Assembly: GCA_028727785.1 (NCBI GenBank)
Contig: JAQYNQ010000052.1
Coordinates: 1-35,448 of the forward strand
Source: Eubacteriaceae bacterium
GTDB lineage: Bacteria > Bacillota > Clostridia > Peptostreptococcales > Anaerovoracaceae
Direction: 5' to 3'
DNA: 35,448 nucleotides
The notes beneath the pieces are model-generated. The model had not been told where the DNA came from. It saw nothing but the letters and a program-made list of their open reading frames with translations, and did not search any database. The translations under genes were made by a program, and so were the position numbers. Position 1 is the first letter of the stretch. Each line of letters starts with the position of its first letter. Shown in pieces: positions 1-7,434 of this stretch.

Positions 1-152
1 TTGCTTAAAAGCGCGAAGAATCCGTATCGTTCATGAGCTTGATCTATCTTATCCTGATGGTACGTGACTGAGATACCGCGCTTAGGAGTTTCCTTAATCT
101 CGAAGTACTTCCGGTACTCCTTTTCATGCTCCGGCACACGATGTCCGGATAG
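1..152 (-). pseudogene. 3' fragment of an IS transposase (IS1634/IS4-like)
   Basis: The minus strand is open from a stop codon at 153-155 to the left edge of the window, giving about 50 residues with no start codon. The peptide reads as transposase: a charged stretch (RVPEHEKEYRKYFEIK) followed by a KIDQAHERYGFFALLS segment. In my recollection this resembles the DDE-transposase core of IS1634/IS4-type elements, where GFFAL follows the tyrosine. Because a conserved internal region begins directly after a stop codon, the 5' part has been lost, so I call it a decayed copy. More of it may lie to the left of the window. The exact IS family is not certain. Confidence 0.55.
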
Positions 153-189
153 TTAGTGCTAAACTAGTGTGGATTTACGGGAATACAGA

Positions 190-220
190 ATGTATCTGAC
201 TCTAACCGGTTCAGATACAT
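190..220. repeat. 10-bp inverted repeat beside the transposase fragment
   Basis: ATGTATCTGA (190-199) and TCAGATACAT (211-220) are a perfect 10-bp inverted repeat around an 11-base loop. It lies between the transposase remnant and the plsC stop codon. It could be a weak terminator for plsC, which is read leftward, or a leftover of the insertion element's end. No clear T-run follows on either strand. Confidence 0.5.
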
Positions 221-242
221 GCAGCTTTTGTGTTCAATAATC

Positions 243-977
243 CTATTCAAATTCCTTAAGACCTTCACGAACAATGTTTTCCACAGCGGTATGAAGTTCT
301 GCAGCTTCTTTTCTTTCTAAATCTGCAGTTTCAATGGGTGGATGAATTATCATATTGACTGTGGTTCCGGGAGTGATAATTTCTCTGTCTTCAAACATGT
401 GGTAAGTTCCATCAATTGTAACCGGAACAACTGGAACCTTTGCCTTAGTTGCAAGTTTGAAACTTCCGGCTTTAAATTCACCCATTTCATGACAGTGGCT
501 TCTTGTTCCTTCAGGGAAGATAACCATTGAATATCCGTCTTTGATCTCATTTACACCGGCCTGAATTGAACGAAGTGCAGCCTTTGCATCCCCTCTCTGG
601 ATAAATACACCATGAATAGCCTTAATCCATTTACCAAAGTAAGGAACTTTTTCCAGACTGTCCTTTGCAATAAACCCAATCTGCTTTCCTTCGGCAGCCT
701 TAAGCATTACTATAATATCAGCATAGCCCTGATGGTTTGCATAGAATACACAAGGTCTGTCCATGGGGATATTCTCTCTGCCCTTAACATTAACTGTTAT
801 GTCGAAAATATCAATTACATTATTCACCCACTGACCTGTGGCATCGGCAAGTAATGCTCTCTCCTCTTCCTTTTTACCTTCCTCGCGAAGTCTGGTTATT
901 TCATCAAGATGCTTGTTAAATATGCTGACTGAACGGAATAACTTGATTCCATTAGGTATATTTCTAATAATCTTCAA
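243..977 (-). CDS. plsC: 1-acyl-sn-glycerol-3-phosphate acyltransferase
   Basis: This 244-residue protein has the PlsC/AGPAT signatures in order. The catalytic HxxxxD motif is H82-QGYA-D87, and the phosphate-binding FPEGTR motif is at 154-159. The family transfers an acyl chain from acyl-ACP or acyl-CoA to lysophosphatidic acid to make phosphatidic acid at the cytoplasmic face of the membrane. The length is normal for the family. The ATG at 975-977 has an AGGAGG-type site just upstream on the minus strand (reverse of TTTCCTCCT at 981-989). The N-terminal 50 residues are basic and amphipathic rather than a clear membrane span. The gene is divergent from the PAP2 phosphatase, so the two lipid-related genes share a 121-bp intergenic region. 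Confidence 0.9.
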   Translation of the reverse strand: MKIIRNIPNGIKLFRSVSIFNKHLDEITRLREEGKKEEERALLADATGQWVNNVIDIFDITVNVKGRENIPMDRPCVFYANHQGYADIIVMLKAAEGKQIGFIAKDSLEKVPYFGKWIKAIHGVFIQRGDAKAALRSIQAGVNEIKDGYSMVIFPEGTRSHCHEMGEFKAGSFKLATKAKVPVVPVTIDGTYHMFEDREIITPGTTVNMIIHPPIETADLERKEAAELHTAVENIVREGLKEFE

Positions 978-1098
978 CTAAATTTCCTCCTATCATTGAG
1001 ATTCCTGTCAGTAATAATATAACACATAAAGCCTAGTAATATCTATATAAAAAGCGTATAATAAATTCAAATAACTGTATTTGAGAGGGGTGAGAAAC

Positions 1099-1725
1099 AT
1101 GATTACAAAAAAGAGAGCTGCAATAATAATAATTTCTCTGGCAGTATTCTCTATTATCGCGGTAAATGTGGCAGCTCACCGGTTTCTGGATTTTGATACA
1201 GTAATCAGAGAGTGGGTATACAGCAAAAGAAACAGTGTATTATCCAGCATTATCATACCTGTTACTTACTCCGGAAATGTTGAAATGGTAGTGCTTATAG
1301 GAGTTATCCTCATACTGTGGAAAACTACAAGGAAAAACTATGGATTTCCATTCGCAATAGTAGCACTAAGTTCATCGGTTACTTATAAATTAATAAAAAG
1401 TGTGTTCAAAAGGCCACGACCGGATGTTGCTGTTCACCTGATAAAACAAGGTGGATACTCATTTCCAAGCGGACACTCTATGAACTGCCTGGTATGTTAT
1501 GGATTTCTGATTTATTTAATAAATCGTCACTGCAAAAACAGGAAACTGGCACGCGTTTTGTCAGTTTTGCTCACGATTCAGATAATATGCATAGGTCTGA
1601 GTCGTGTATATGTGGGCGTTCATTTTCCAACAGATGTTTTAGGAGGATGGAGCCTGGGAATAGCTTTTTTAACAGTCGCTGTAATTATTTACGAAAGAAT
1701 AAGAGGTAAAGAAAATGATTTATAA
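1099..1725 (+). CDS. PAP2-family membrane phosphatase
   Basis: This 208-residue integral membrane protein has the three-part PAP2 acid phosphatase signature. KxxxxxxRP runs from K100 to R107-P108, PSGH is at 123-126, and SR at 169-170 is followed by H175 and D179. Hydrophobic segments lie near 8-26, 62-74, 84-98, 131-142, 154-168 and 182-199. The family dephosphorylates lipid phosphates such as phosphatidate, phosphatidylglycerophosphate or undecaprenyl pyrophosphate; the substrate cannot be told from sequence. I chose the ATG at 1099 because GAGAGGGGTG (1083-1092) is a well-placed ribosome binding site. The in-frame TTG at 1081 would lie upstream of that site. The 3' end overlaps cysK by 11 bases, so the two are probably cotranscribed and translationally coupled. 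Confidence 0.88.
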   Translation: MITKKRAAIIIISLAVFSIIAVNVAAHRFLDFDTVIREWVYSKRNSVLSSIIIPVTYSGNVEMVVLIGVILILWKTTRKNYGFPFAIVALSSSVTYKLIKSVFKRPRPDVAVHLIKQGGYSFPSGHSMNCLVCYGFLIYLINRHCKNRKLARVLSVLLTIQIICIGLSRVYVGVHFPTDVLGGWSLGIAFLTVAVIIYERIRGKENDL

Positions 1726-2638
1726 TTCAATCACCGAAGCTATAGGAAAAACGCCCCTTATGCGCCTGCATTCTATAGAAAAATCACAGAATATCCAAGC
1801 CGCCTTATACGGAAAACTTGAAGCATTCAACCCTGCTGGCAGCATTAAAGACAGAGCAGCAATGTGGATGATTAAAGACGCAGAGGATAAGGGACTTCTG
1901 AAACCGGGTGGAACAATAATTGAACCTACAAGCGGTAATACAGGAATCGGTCTGGCTGCCATTGCAGCTGCCAGAGGATATAAGGCTATATTTGTACTGC
2001 CGGAAACTATGAGTATGGAAAGAAGAAAGCTTCTGGCAGCATTCGGAAGTGAAGTTGTTCTAACTGAAGGTGCGAAGGGAATGAAAGGTTCTATTGAAAA
2101 GGCAGAAGAGCTTAACCGTGAAATTCCGGGAAGCATTATTATTGGCCAGTTTGTAAACCCTGCAAACGCACAGGCTCATATTGATACAACCGGACCGGAG
2201 ATCTTTGAAGATCTTGAGGGGAAGGTAGATGCAATTGTTGCAGGTGTTGGAACCGGTGGAACAATTACAGGACTTGGAAGATTCTTAAAAGAGAAAAATC
2301 CTGAAATAAAGGTAATTGCTGTGGAACCAAAGAACTCTCCTCTACTTTCAGAAGGAAAATTCGGACCACATAATCTTCAGGGAATAGGAGCAAATTTTGT
2401 TCCGGAAATTTTAGATAAGGATGTAATTGATGAAGTTATCCCTGTTCTTGAAGATGATGCGTATAATCTGGCGCGCAGAATGGCAACAGAGGAGGGATTT
2501 CTGGTAGGAATAACTTCTGGTGCAGCACTTTGGGCAGCAGTCGAAATAGGAAAAAGACCTGAATTTGAAGGAAAAAATATTGTAGTTATCCTTCCTGACT
2601 CAGGTGAAAGATACTTATCCACAGTTTTATTTAACTAG
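1715..2638 (+). CDS. cysK: Cysteine synthase (O-acetylserine sulfhydrylase)
   Basis: A 307-residue fold-type II PLP enzyme that makes L-cysteine from O-acetylserine and sulfide. The Schiff-base lysine is K45 in NPAGSIKDR. The substrate loop TSGNTG is at 72-77, the phosphate-binding GTGGT loop at 179-183, and the conserved PDSGERYLST lies close to the C-terminus. Length is typical of CysK/CysM, with no C-terminal CBS domain. The start at 1715 lies inside the end of the PAP2 gene and is preceded by AGAGGTAAAG. The last codons contain one half of a paired DnaA-box-like palindrome, listed separately. CysK is the best call; CysM or a cystathionine beta-synthase-like role is possible but less likely. 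Confidence 0.92.
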   Translation: MIYNSITEAIGKTPLMRLHSIEKSQNIQAALYGKLEAFNPAGSIKDRAAMWMIKDAEDKGLLKPGGTIIEPTSGNTGIGLAAIAAARGYKAIFVLPETMSMERRKLLAAFGSEVVLTEGAKGMKGSIEKAEELNREIPGSIIIGQFVNPANAQAHIDTTGPEIFEDLEGKVDAIVAGVGTGGTITGLGRFLKEKNPEIKVIAVEPKNSPLLSEGKFGPHNLQGIGANFVPEILDKDVIDEVIPVLEDDAYNLARRMATEEGFLVGITSGAALWAAVEIGKRPEFEGKNIVVILPDSGERYLSTVLFN

Positions 2639-2648
2639 TTGTGGATAA
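2615..2648. promoter_or_regulatory. Two perfect DnaA-box sequences as an inverted pair
   Basis: TTATCCACA (2615-2623) and TGTGGATAA (2640-2648) each match the consensus high-affinity DnaA box exactly, in opposite orientation with 16 bases between them. The left copy lies within the conserved LST codons of cysK; the right copy lies between the cysK stop and the next gene. The pair could also fold as a 9-bp RNA hairpin. Function is unproven. Confidence 0.5.
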
Positions 2649-2673
2649 CTTGCAAGTAATAAGGATGGTGACC

Positions 2674-4437
2674 ATGCCGAATAATTATAATAAACCACTC
2701 CTTCTGGTCAGTGGAAGTCAGTTTACACAAAATGCCTTACAAAAGCAGCTGAAGTCTATTCTGCCGGATACTATAAAAATAGTCGCTCATATTATTGATA
2801 ATAGCTCTGAACCCGCACCCGGAGAATACTTTGCAGTATTTTCAAGCAAGGAAGTATTTCGGGAATTTAATGAGCAGAACACAGGTAATAGTGCAAAGCT
2901 GGATGCCTACATAATTGCAGAGCGCACTATGCTTAATGACAATATTGAAAAGATTCTTGCACTTCCAAGAAGTGAAAAGATTCTTCTTGTAAATGAGTCA
3001 GAAGAGAGTACTCTGGAATCTATAAATCTTATGAAGAAAATAGGTTTTGATTTTCTTCAGTTTGTTCCATATTATCCGGGATGCCATATTCCCGATCAGA
3101 AAATTAGGATTGCTATAACACCCGGTGAAATTGATCTTGTTCCGCCGGGAATAGATGCAGTATATGACCTTGGGCCGCGAAAGCTGGATTTTGCAGCTAT
3201 CGTACGAATAATGAGCTACTATGGATTAGTCGAGGATGTTTTGCCTGAATATGCAGACGGATACTTGAAGAGCATTCTGGAATTTGCAAAAAAACTATCC
3301 AATGTAGCTGAAGAGACAAGTAGAATTATGAGTACAGTCCGGACAGAGCTGATTGGAACAGGACATTATGCAAGGTATAGATTTTCAGATATAATCGGGT
3401 GTTCAGAGAAACTGAAAGAAGCAAAAAAAGTTGCGGAAAAGATTTCATGTACCGGACTTACAGTTCTCATTGAAGGTGAAAACGGTACAGGGAAAGAACT
3501 TCTTGCAAGTGCTATTCACAATGCATCCGACAGATGCCGCAAGCCATTTGTTGCTATTAACCTGTCTGCTCTTCCAGATGAGCTGATAGAATCCGAACTG
3601 TTCGGATATGAGGAAGGCGCATTCACAGGGGCAAAGAAAAACGGAAAAATAGGTCTTTTTCAGCAGGCCGCAGGAGGAACAATCTTTCTTGATGAAATCG
3701 GAGATATTTCACCGAAAATGCAGACTAAGCTGCTGCGTGTGATACAGGAACGACAGATTATGAGAGTCGGCGGCAATAGAATTATCCCTGTTGATGTTCG
3801 AATAATTGCAGCTACAAACCGTAATCTGAAAGAAATGATCAGAGACAACCTGTTTCGAAAAGATTTATATTACAGACTGCGTGAAGGATATATTCATTTG
3901 CCGGCACTTGCAGCACGGAAAGAAGATATACCACTCCTTATAGAGTACTGGCAGAGAAACCTGTTTAACACAAATAAGGAAATATCATCTGACGCACTGG
4001 ATCTTCTCATGAGACATGACTGGCCGGGAAACATAAGAGAACTGATGAATCTGATGAAATTCACACTGGCTGTCTGTGAAAAAAATGTTATTACAGCAGC
4101 AGATATTCCTTTCCTGGGCGATGAAGTAGAAGACAGAAATACAAAAACAGAGAACAGTGTTACATCGAATAAGGAGCCAACTACAGTGTCAGCAGATATT
4201 CCGGATCAGATATCCTTATCGATTCTGGCTGCAGCAGCTGCAATTCAACAGGAGGGAAAACTGGTAGGAAGAAACAGTATATTAAGATATATGGAAAGAT
4301 ATAATCAGCCTGTAAGTGAATACAGAATTCGAAAGATACTTCAGCAGCTTGAGAAGAATAATTATCTGGAAAAAGAAGCAGGCTACGGAATGAAAGTAAC
4401 CGATCAGGGGAAAATAGTTTTGATGAACCAAAAATAA
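2674..4437 (+). CDS. Sigma-54-dependent transcriptional activator with PrpR-like N-terminus
   Basis: This protein is about 587 residues from the ATG at 2674, which has AAGGA (2661-2665) eight bases upstream; a GTG at 2641 and an ATG at 2665 are in-frame alternatives. The first ~230 residues look like a two-lobed sensory domain of the PrpR_N kind. The AAA+ domain starts near residue 235 with Walker A (GENGTGKE, near 266). The sigma-54 contact loop GAFTGA is near 314 and Walker B (IFLDEIGD) near 335. The C-terminus, from about 505, is not a Fis-type helix-turn-helix. It resembles a winged helix with an AAAAAIQQEGK helix and an RKILQQLEKNNYLEK recognition region. It lies immediately upstream of a sigma-54 promoter driving the YfcC-iadA pair, which is therefore its likely target. 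It probably senses a small metabolite such as a dipeptide or amino acid (inference). Confidence 0.88.
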   Translation: MPNNYNKPLLLVSGSQFTQNALQKQLKSILPDTIKIVAHIIDNSSEPAPGEYFAVFSSKEVFREFNEQNTGNSAKLDAYIIAERTMLNDNIEKILALPRSEKILLVNESEESTLESINLMKKIGFDFLQFVPYYPGCHIPDQKIRIAITPGEIDLVPPGIDAVYDLGPRKLDFAAIVRIMSYYGLVEDVLPEYADGYLKSILEFAKKLSNVAEETSRIMSTVRTELIGTGHYARYRFSDIIGCSEKLKEAKKVAEKISCTGLTVLIEGENGTGKELLASAIHNASDRCRKPFVAINLSALPDELIESELFGYEEGAFTGAKKNGKIGLFQQAAGGTIFLDEIGDISPKMQTKLLRVIQERQIMRVGGNRIIPVDVRIIAATNRNLKEMIRDNLFRKDLYYRLREGYIHLPALAARKEDIPLLIEYWQRNLFNTNKEISSDALDLLMRHDWPGNIRELMNLMKFTLAVCEKNVITAADIPFLGDEVEDRNTKTENSVTSNKEPTTVSADIPDQISLSILAAAAAIQQEGKLVGRNSILRYMERYNQPVSEYRIRKILQQLEKNNYLEKEAGYGMKVTDQGKIVLMNQK

Positions 4438-4473
4438 TCCGAAATAACCTAATAAGCCAAAAAATGAAAAACT

Positions 4474-4528
4474 AACTCCAAATTACATCCGAAATGTTTC
4501 AGAAAAGCGTTGAATTTGGAGTTTTTTA
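4474..4528 (+). terminator. Hairpin with T-tail after the sigma-54 activator
   Basis: AACTCCAAATT (4474-4484) and AATTTGGAGTT (4513-4523) form a perfect 11-bp stem around 28 bases, with an inner GAAA/TTTC mini-stem at 4491-4500, followed by a T-rich run to 4530. This fits an intrinsic terminator of the activator gene. It sits just upstream of the -24 element, so it could equally be or overlap an activator-binding palindrome. Confidence 0.55.
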
Positions 4529-4530
4529 TT

Positions 4531-4546
4531 TGGCATCAAACTTGCA
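4531..4546 (+). promoter_or_regulatory. Sigma-54 (-24/-12) promoter for the YfcC-iadA operon
   Basis: TGGCAT (4531-4536), five bases, then TTGCA (4542-4546) matches the sigma-54 consensus TGGCAC-N5-TTGCW in sequence and spacing. The preceding base is T, as in the extended consensus. Transcription would start near 4557, 40 bases upstream of the carrier gene, whose GGAGG site is at 4582-4586. The upstream neighbour encodes a sigma-54 activator with an intact GAFTGA loop. Confidence 0.85.
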
Positions 4547-4596
4547 TTATATAAGGACAGTTGTTTTATATGTTTTTTAATTGGAGGTTTTAATTT

Positions 4597-6135
4597 ATGA
4601 GTAAAAAGAAAAAAGGGCAGACTCTTGAATCCATGAACAAAGGATTTTCTGTGCCTGACACGTACATCATCATTTTCTTTGTAGTATGTATCGCAGCTCT
4701 TCTGACTTACCTTATTCCACAAGGTCTATATGAGACAGAAGATATCACTTACATGGTTGATGGAGCTGAAAAAACACGTACAGTAATTAAGGACGGAAGC
4801 TTTAAGTATGTGCTGGACGAAGCAGGTAATCCTGTTAAGCAGGGCATCAGCCTGTTCGCTGCAGGTGGTGGCGTTGGTCTGTTCAACTATCTGTTTGAAG
4901 GTCTGGTAAGCGGCGACAAGTGGGGTTCCGCAGTAGGTATTATCGCATTTATTCTGGTAATCGGTGGTGCATTTGGTATCGTACTGAGAACTGGTGCAGT
5001 TGAATCCGGTATCATGAATATGATTCAGAAGACAAACGGAAAAGAAAAACTTCTTATCCCTACTCTTTTCTGCCTTTTCTCATTAGGTGGAGCAGTATTT
5101 GGTATGGGTGAAGAAGCACTTCCATTCCTGATGATTCTTGTTCCTATTGTTATTGCAATGGGATATGACGGAGTTACAGCAGTGCTGATTACTTATGTTG
5201 CAACACAGATCGGTTTCGGTACATCATGGATGAACCCGTTCTCAGTTGCTATTGCACAGGGTATCGCCGGTGTTCCGGTTTTCTCAGGTGCAACATTCAG
5301 AATTGTTCTTTGGGTATTCTTTACAGCATTAGGTGCAACAATGACAATGCTGTATGCTAATAAAATCAGAAAAAATCCAACCCACTCAGTATCATATGAG
5401 TCTGATGAATATTTCAGAAACGATATGGAAAGCAAGAAGGATGGAGACGGAATCCAGAAATTCGGAACAGGTCACATTCTGGTTCTTCTTACTTTAGTTG
5501 CAGGCATGGTCTGGGTTATCTGGGGAGTAATGGAAAACGGATACTATATTCCGGAAATTGCTTCACAGTTCTTTATCATGGGTCTGGTTGCAGGTGTAAT
5601 CGGCGTTGCATTTAAGCTTAACGGCATGAAGCTTAACGATATCGCTTCCTCATTCAAACAGGGAGCAGCTGACCTTATAGGTGCAGCAATTATTGTTGGT
5701 ATGGCACAGGGTATCATGCTGGTTCTAGGTGGATCATCCCCTACAGAACCAACAGTATTAAACACAATTCTTCACGGAATTTCAGACGCATTTGTAGGAC
5801 TGTCAGGAACATTAGCAGCAATTCTTATGTATGTATTCCAGTCAGTATTCAACTTCTTCGTTGTATCAGGCTCCGGACAGGCTGCACTTACAATGCCTAT
5901 TATGGCTCCTTTAGCAGACCTTCTGGGTGTAACTCGTCAGACTTCAGTTCTTGCATTCCAGCTGGGAGATGCATTTACAAATCTGATTGTACCAACTTCA
6001 GGATGCCTGATGGGATCTCTTGCTATTGCAAGAATCGACTGGTCAAAATGGGTTAAATTCATGTGGAAGTTCTTAGGTGTTCTTGTAATTTGCGCTGTAG
6101 CAACAATTATCATTGCAAGTGTGATTGGATTCTAA
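4597..6135 (+). CDS. YfcC-family membrane carrier (amino acid/dipeptide or dicarboxylate)
   Basis: This 512-residue polytopic membrane protein belongs to the YfcC (COG1288) ion-transporter superfamily. A short polar N-terminus is followed by a first span near 26-45, then an extracytoplasmic loop of about 50 residues. Roughly eleven further hydrophobic segments follow. Conserved-looking loops include GMGEEALPF near 170 and a serine-rich VVSGSGQAA near 425. Substrates of this family are poorly established. Here the sigma-54 promoter upstream and the dipeptidase gene 23 bases downstream suggest import of beta-aspartyl dipeptides or of the amino acids they release. That substrate assignment is inference from context. 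The start is clear: GGAGG at 4582-4586 precedes the ATG. Confidence 0.85.
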   Translation: MSKKKKGQTLESMNKGFSVPDTYIIIFFVVCIAALLTYLIPQGLYETEDITYMVDGAEKTRTVIKDGSFKYVLDEAGNPVKQGISLFAAGGGVGLFNYLFEGLVSGDKWGSAVGIIAFILVIGGAFGIVLRTGAVESGIMNMIQKTNGKEKLLIPTLFCLFSLGGAVFGMGEEALPFLMILVPIVIAMGYDGVTAVLITYVATQIGFGTSWMNPFSVAIAQGIAGVPVFSGATFRIVLWVFFTALGATMTMLYANKIRKNPTHSVSYESDEYFRNDMESKKDGDGIQKFGTGHILVLLTLVAGMVWVIWGVMENGYYIPEIASQFFIMGLVAGVIGVAFKLNGMKLNDIASSFKQGAADLIGAAIIVGMAQGIMLVLGGSSPTEPTVLNTILHGISDAFVGLSGTLAAILMYVFQSVFNFFVVSGSGQAALTMPIMAPLADLLGVTRQTSVLAFQLGDAFTNLIVPTSGCLMGSLAIARIDWSKWVKFMWKFLGVLVICAVATIIIASVIGF

Positions 6136-6158
6136 GAATTCCGGGGAGTGAAAAAATA

Positions 6159-7328
6159 ATGAAGTTAATCAAAAGTGTTAAAGTATATTCACCGGAATAC
6201 ATCGGCTTGAAGGATATTCTGATTGCCGGCGGAAAAATCTGCAGGATAGCAGATAAACTGAATATTCCTGATGACTGGGAAGTAGAAATAATAGACGGCG
6301 AGGGTCTTCTTGCCACGCCCGGTTTTATCGATTCACATGTCCATATTCTAGGCGGCGGAGGGGAAGGCGGATTTGCCAACAGAACACCTGAAGCAACACT
6401 GTCAGGCCTTACACGCCACGGAATTACAACTGTAGTCGGATGTCTTGGAACAGATGGATATGGTCGCGACCTGACCGCTTTGATAGCCAAGATTAAAGGT
6501 TTGCGTGAGCAGGGAATTACGGCTTACGGCTACACCGGAAGTTATCAGATTCCTGTACGAACTTTAACAGGAAGTATTACCCAGGACATTATGGTAGTGG
6601 ATGAGCTTATCGGAACAGGGGAAATTGCTATATCCGATCATCGCTCTTCACAGCCAACTTATGATGAATTCTTGCGTGTTTGCGCTGATACACGACTTGG
6701 AGGAATTCTGTCAGGAAAAGCCGGAATCATTAACATTCATTTAGGCGACAGCCCGAGAAAGATGGATATGATATTAAGGGCAATTCGCGAAACAGAAATT
6801 CCTTCCACACAGTTTCTGCCAACTCACGTAAACCGTAACGCCGGACTTTTCGAAGAAGCGGTTGAATACGCAAAACTGGGTGGAACTGTTGATTTCACAG
6901 GAAACGAAGATATCGACTACTGGGAGACTGTGTGCGATGAAGTTCGCGTAAGTACAGGTATCAAAAGAATGCTGGACGAAGGGATCAGCAGCGATCTGTT
7001 CACAATTTCATCAGACGGTCAGGGAAGCCTGCCTTTATTCAGTCCTGAAGGACAGTTCCTGGGCATAGGTATGGGTCAGTCCAGCTGCCTGCTTAAGGAA
7101 GTTCGAGAATGTGTTCAGCGTGAGAATATTCCGCTGGAAATAGCTATCAAAGCCATCACATCCAATCCGGCTCGAGTTCTTTGCCTGTCAGCAAAGGGTC
7201 AGCTGAAGGAAGGTTTTGATGCAGACATTTGCCTGATGACAGATGATCTTAACATCCATACGGTAATAGCTCGAGGACAGGTTATGGTAAAAAAAGGAGA
7301 GCCTGTTGTAAAGGGTTTATTTGAATAG
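6159..7328 (+). CDS. iadA: Beta-aspartyl (isoaspartyl) dipeptidase
   Basis: A 389-residue amidohydrolase-superfamily enzyme that hydrolyses isoaspartyl dipeptides to aspartate plus an amino acid. The metal site is legible: H60 and H62 (DSHVH), H194, H223 (PTHVNR) and D286 (SSDGQG). These correspond to E. coli IadA H68, H70, H201, H230 and D285. At the position of the carboxylated bridging lysine of E. coli (K162), this protein has E155 in GTGEIAISDH. The glycine-rich GGGGEGG loop follows HVH. The ATG at 6159 is preceded by GGGGAGTG (6143-6150); an open frame extends upstream into the carrier gene but without a proper site. It is the second gene of the sigma-54 operon and probably acts in the cytoplasm on dipeptides brought in by the carrier. 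Confidence 0.9.
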   Translation: MKLIKSVKVYSPEYIGLKDILIAGGKICRIADKLNIPDDWEVEIIDGEGLLATPGFIDSHVHILGGGGEGGFANRTPEATLSGLTRHGITTVVGCLGTDGYGRDLTALIAKIKGLREQGITAYGYTGSYQIPVRTLTGSITQDIMVVDELIGTGEIAISDHRSSQPTYDEFLRVCADTRLGGILSGKAGIINIHLGDSPRKMDMILRAIRETEIPSTQFLPTHVNRNAGLFEEAVEYAKLGGTVDFTGNEDIDYWETVCDEVRVSTGIKRMLDEGISSDLFTISSDGQGSLPLFSPEGQFLGIGMGQSSCLLKEVRECVQRENIPLEIAIKAITSNPARVLCLSAKGQLKEGFDADICLMTDDLNIHTVIARGQVMVKKGEPVVKGLFE

Positions 7329-7372
7329 TTGATTTTGTATTTGGGGTTTTAAATATACAGAACAAAAAGAAG

Positions 7373-7428
7373 AAAGGCTATCGCAATAGTGAATTAATAT
7401 AATTCCTAGCAGACGATAGCCTTTTCTA
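7373..7428. terminator. Bidirectional terminator between convergent genes
   Basis: AAAGGCTATCG (7373-7383) and CGATAGCCTTT (7414-7424) form an 11-bp perfect stem. T-richness follows on the plus strand, and A-richness precedes it so that it also serves the minus strand. It separates iadA (plus) from the nucleotidyltransferase (minus). Confidence 0.85.
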
Positions 7429-7434
7429 TTAAAA

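Noticed and set aside
1720..2136. 138-codon open frame antisense to cysK
   Set aside because: Shadow of cysK; Ser/Pro/Ile-rich text with no start signal.
6063..6158. 32-residue N-terminal extension of iadA
   Set aside because: It overlaps the carrier's coding end and is Cys-rich; the GGGGAGTG site and homology start favour 6159.
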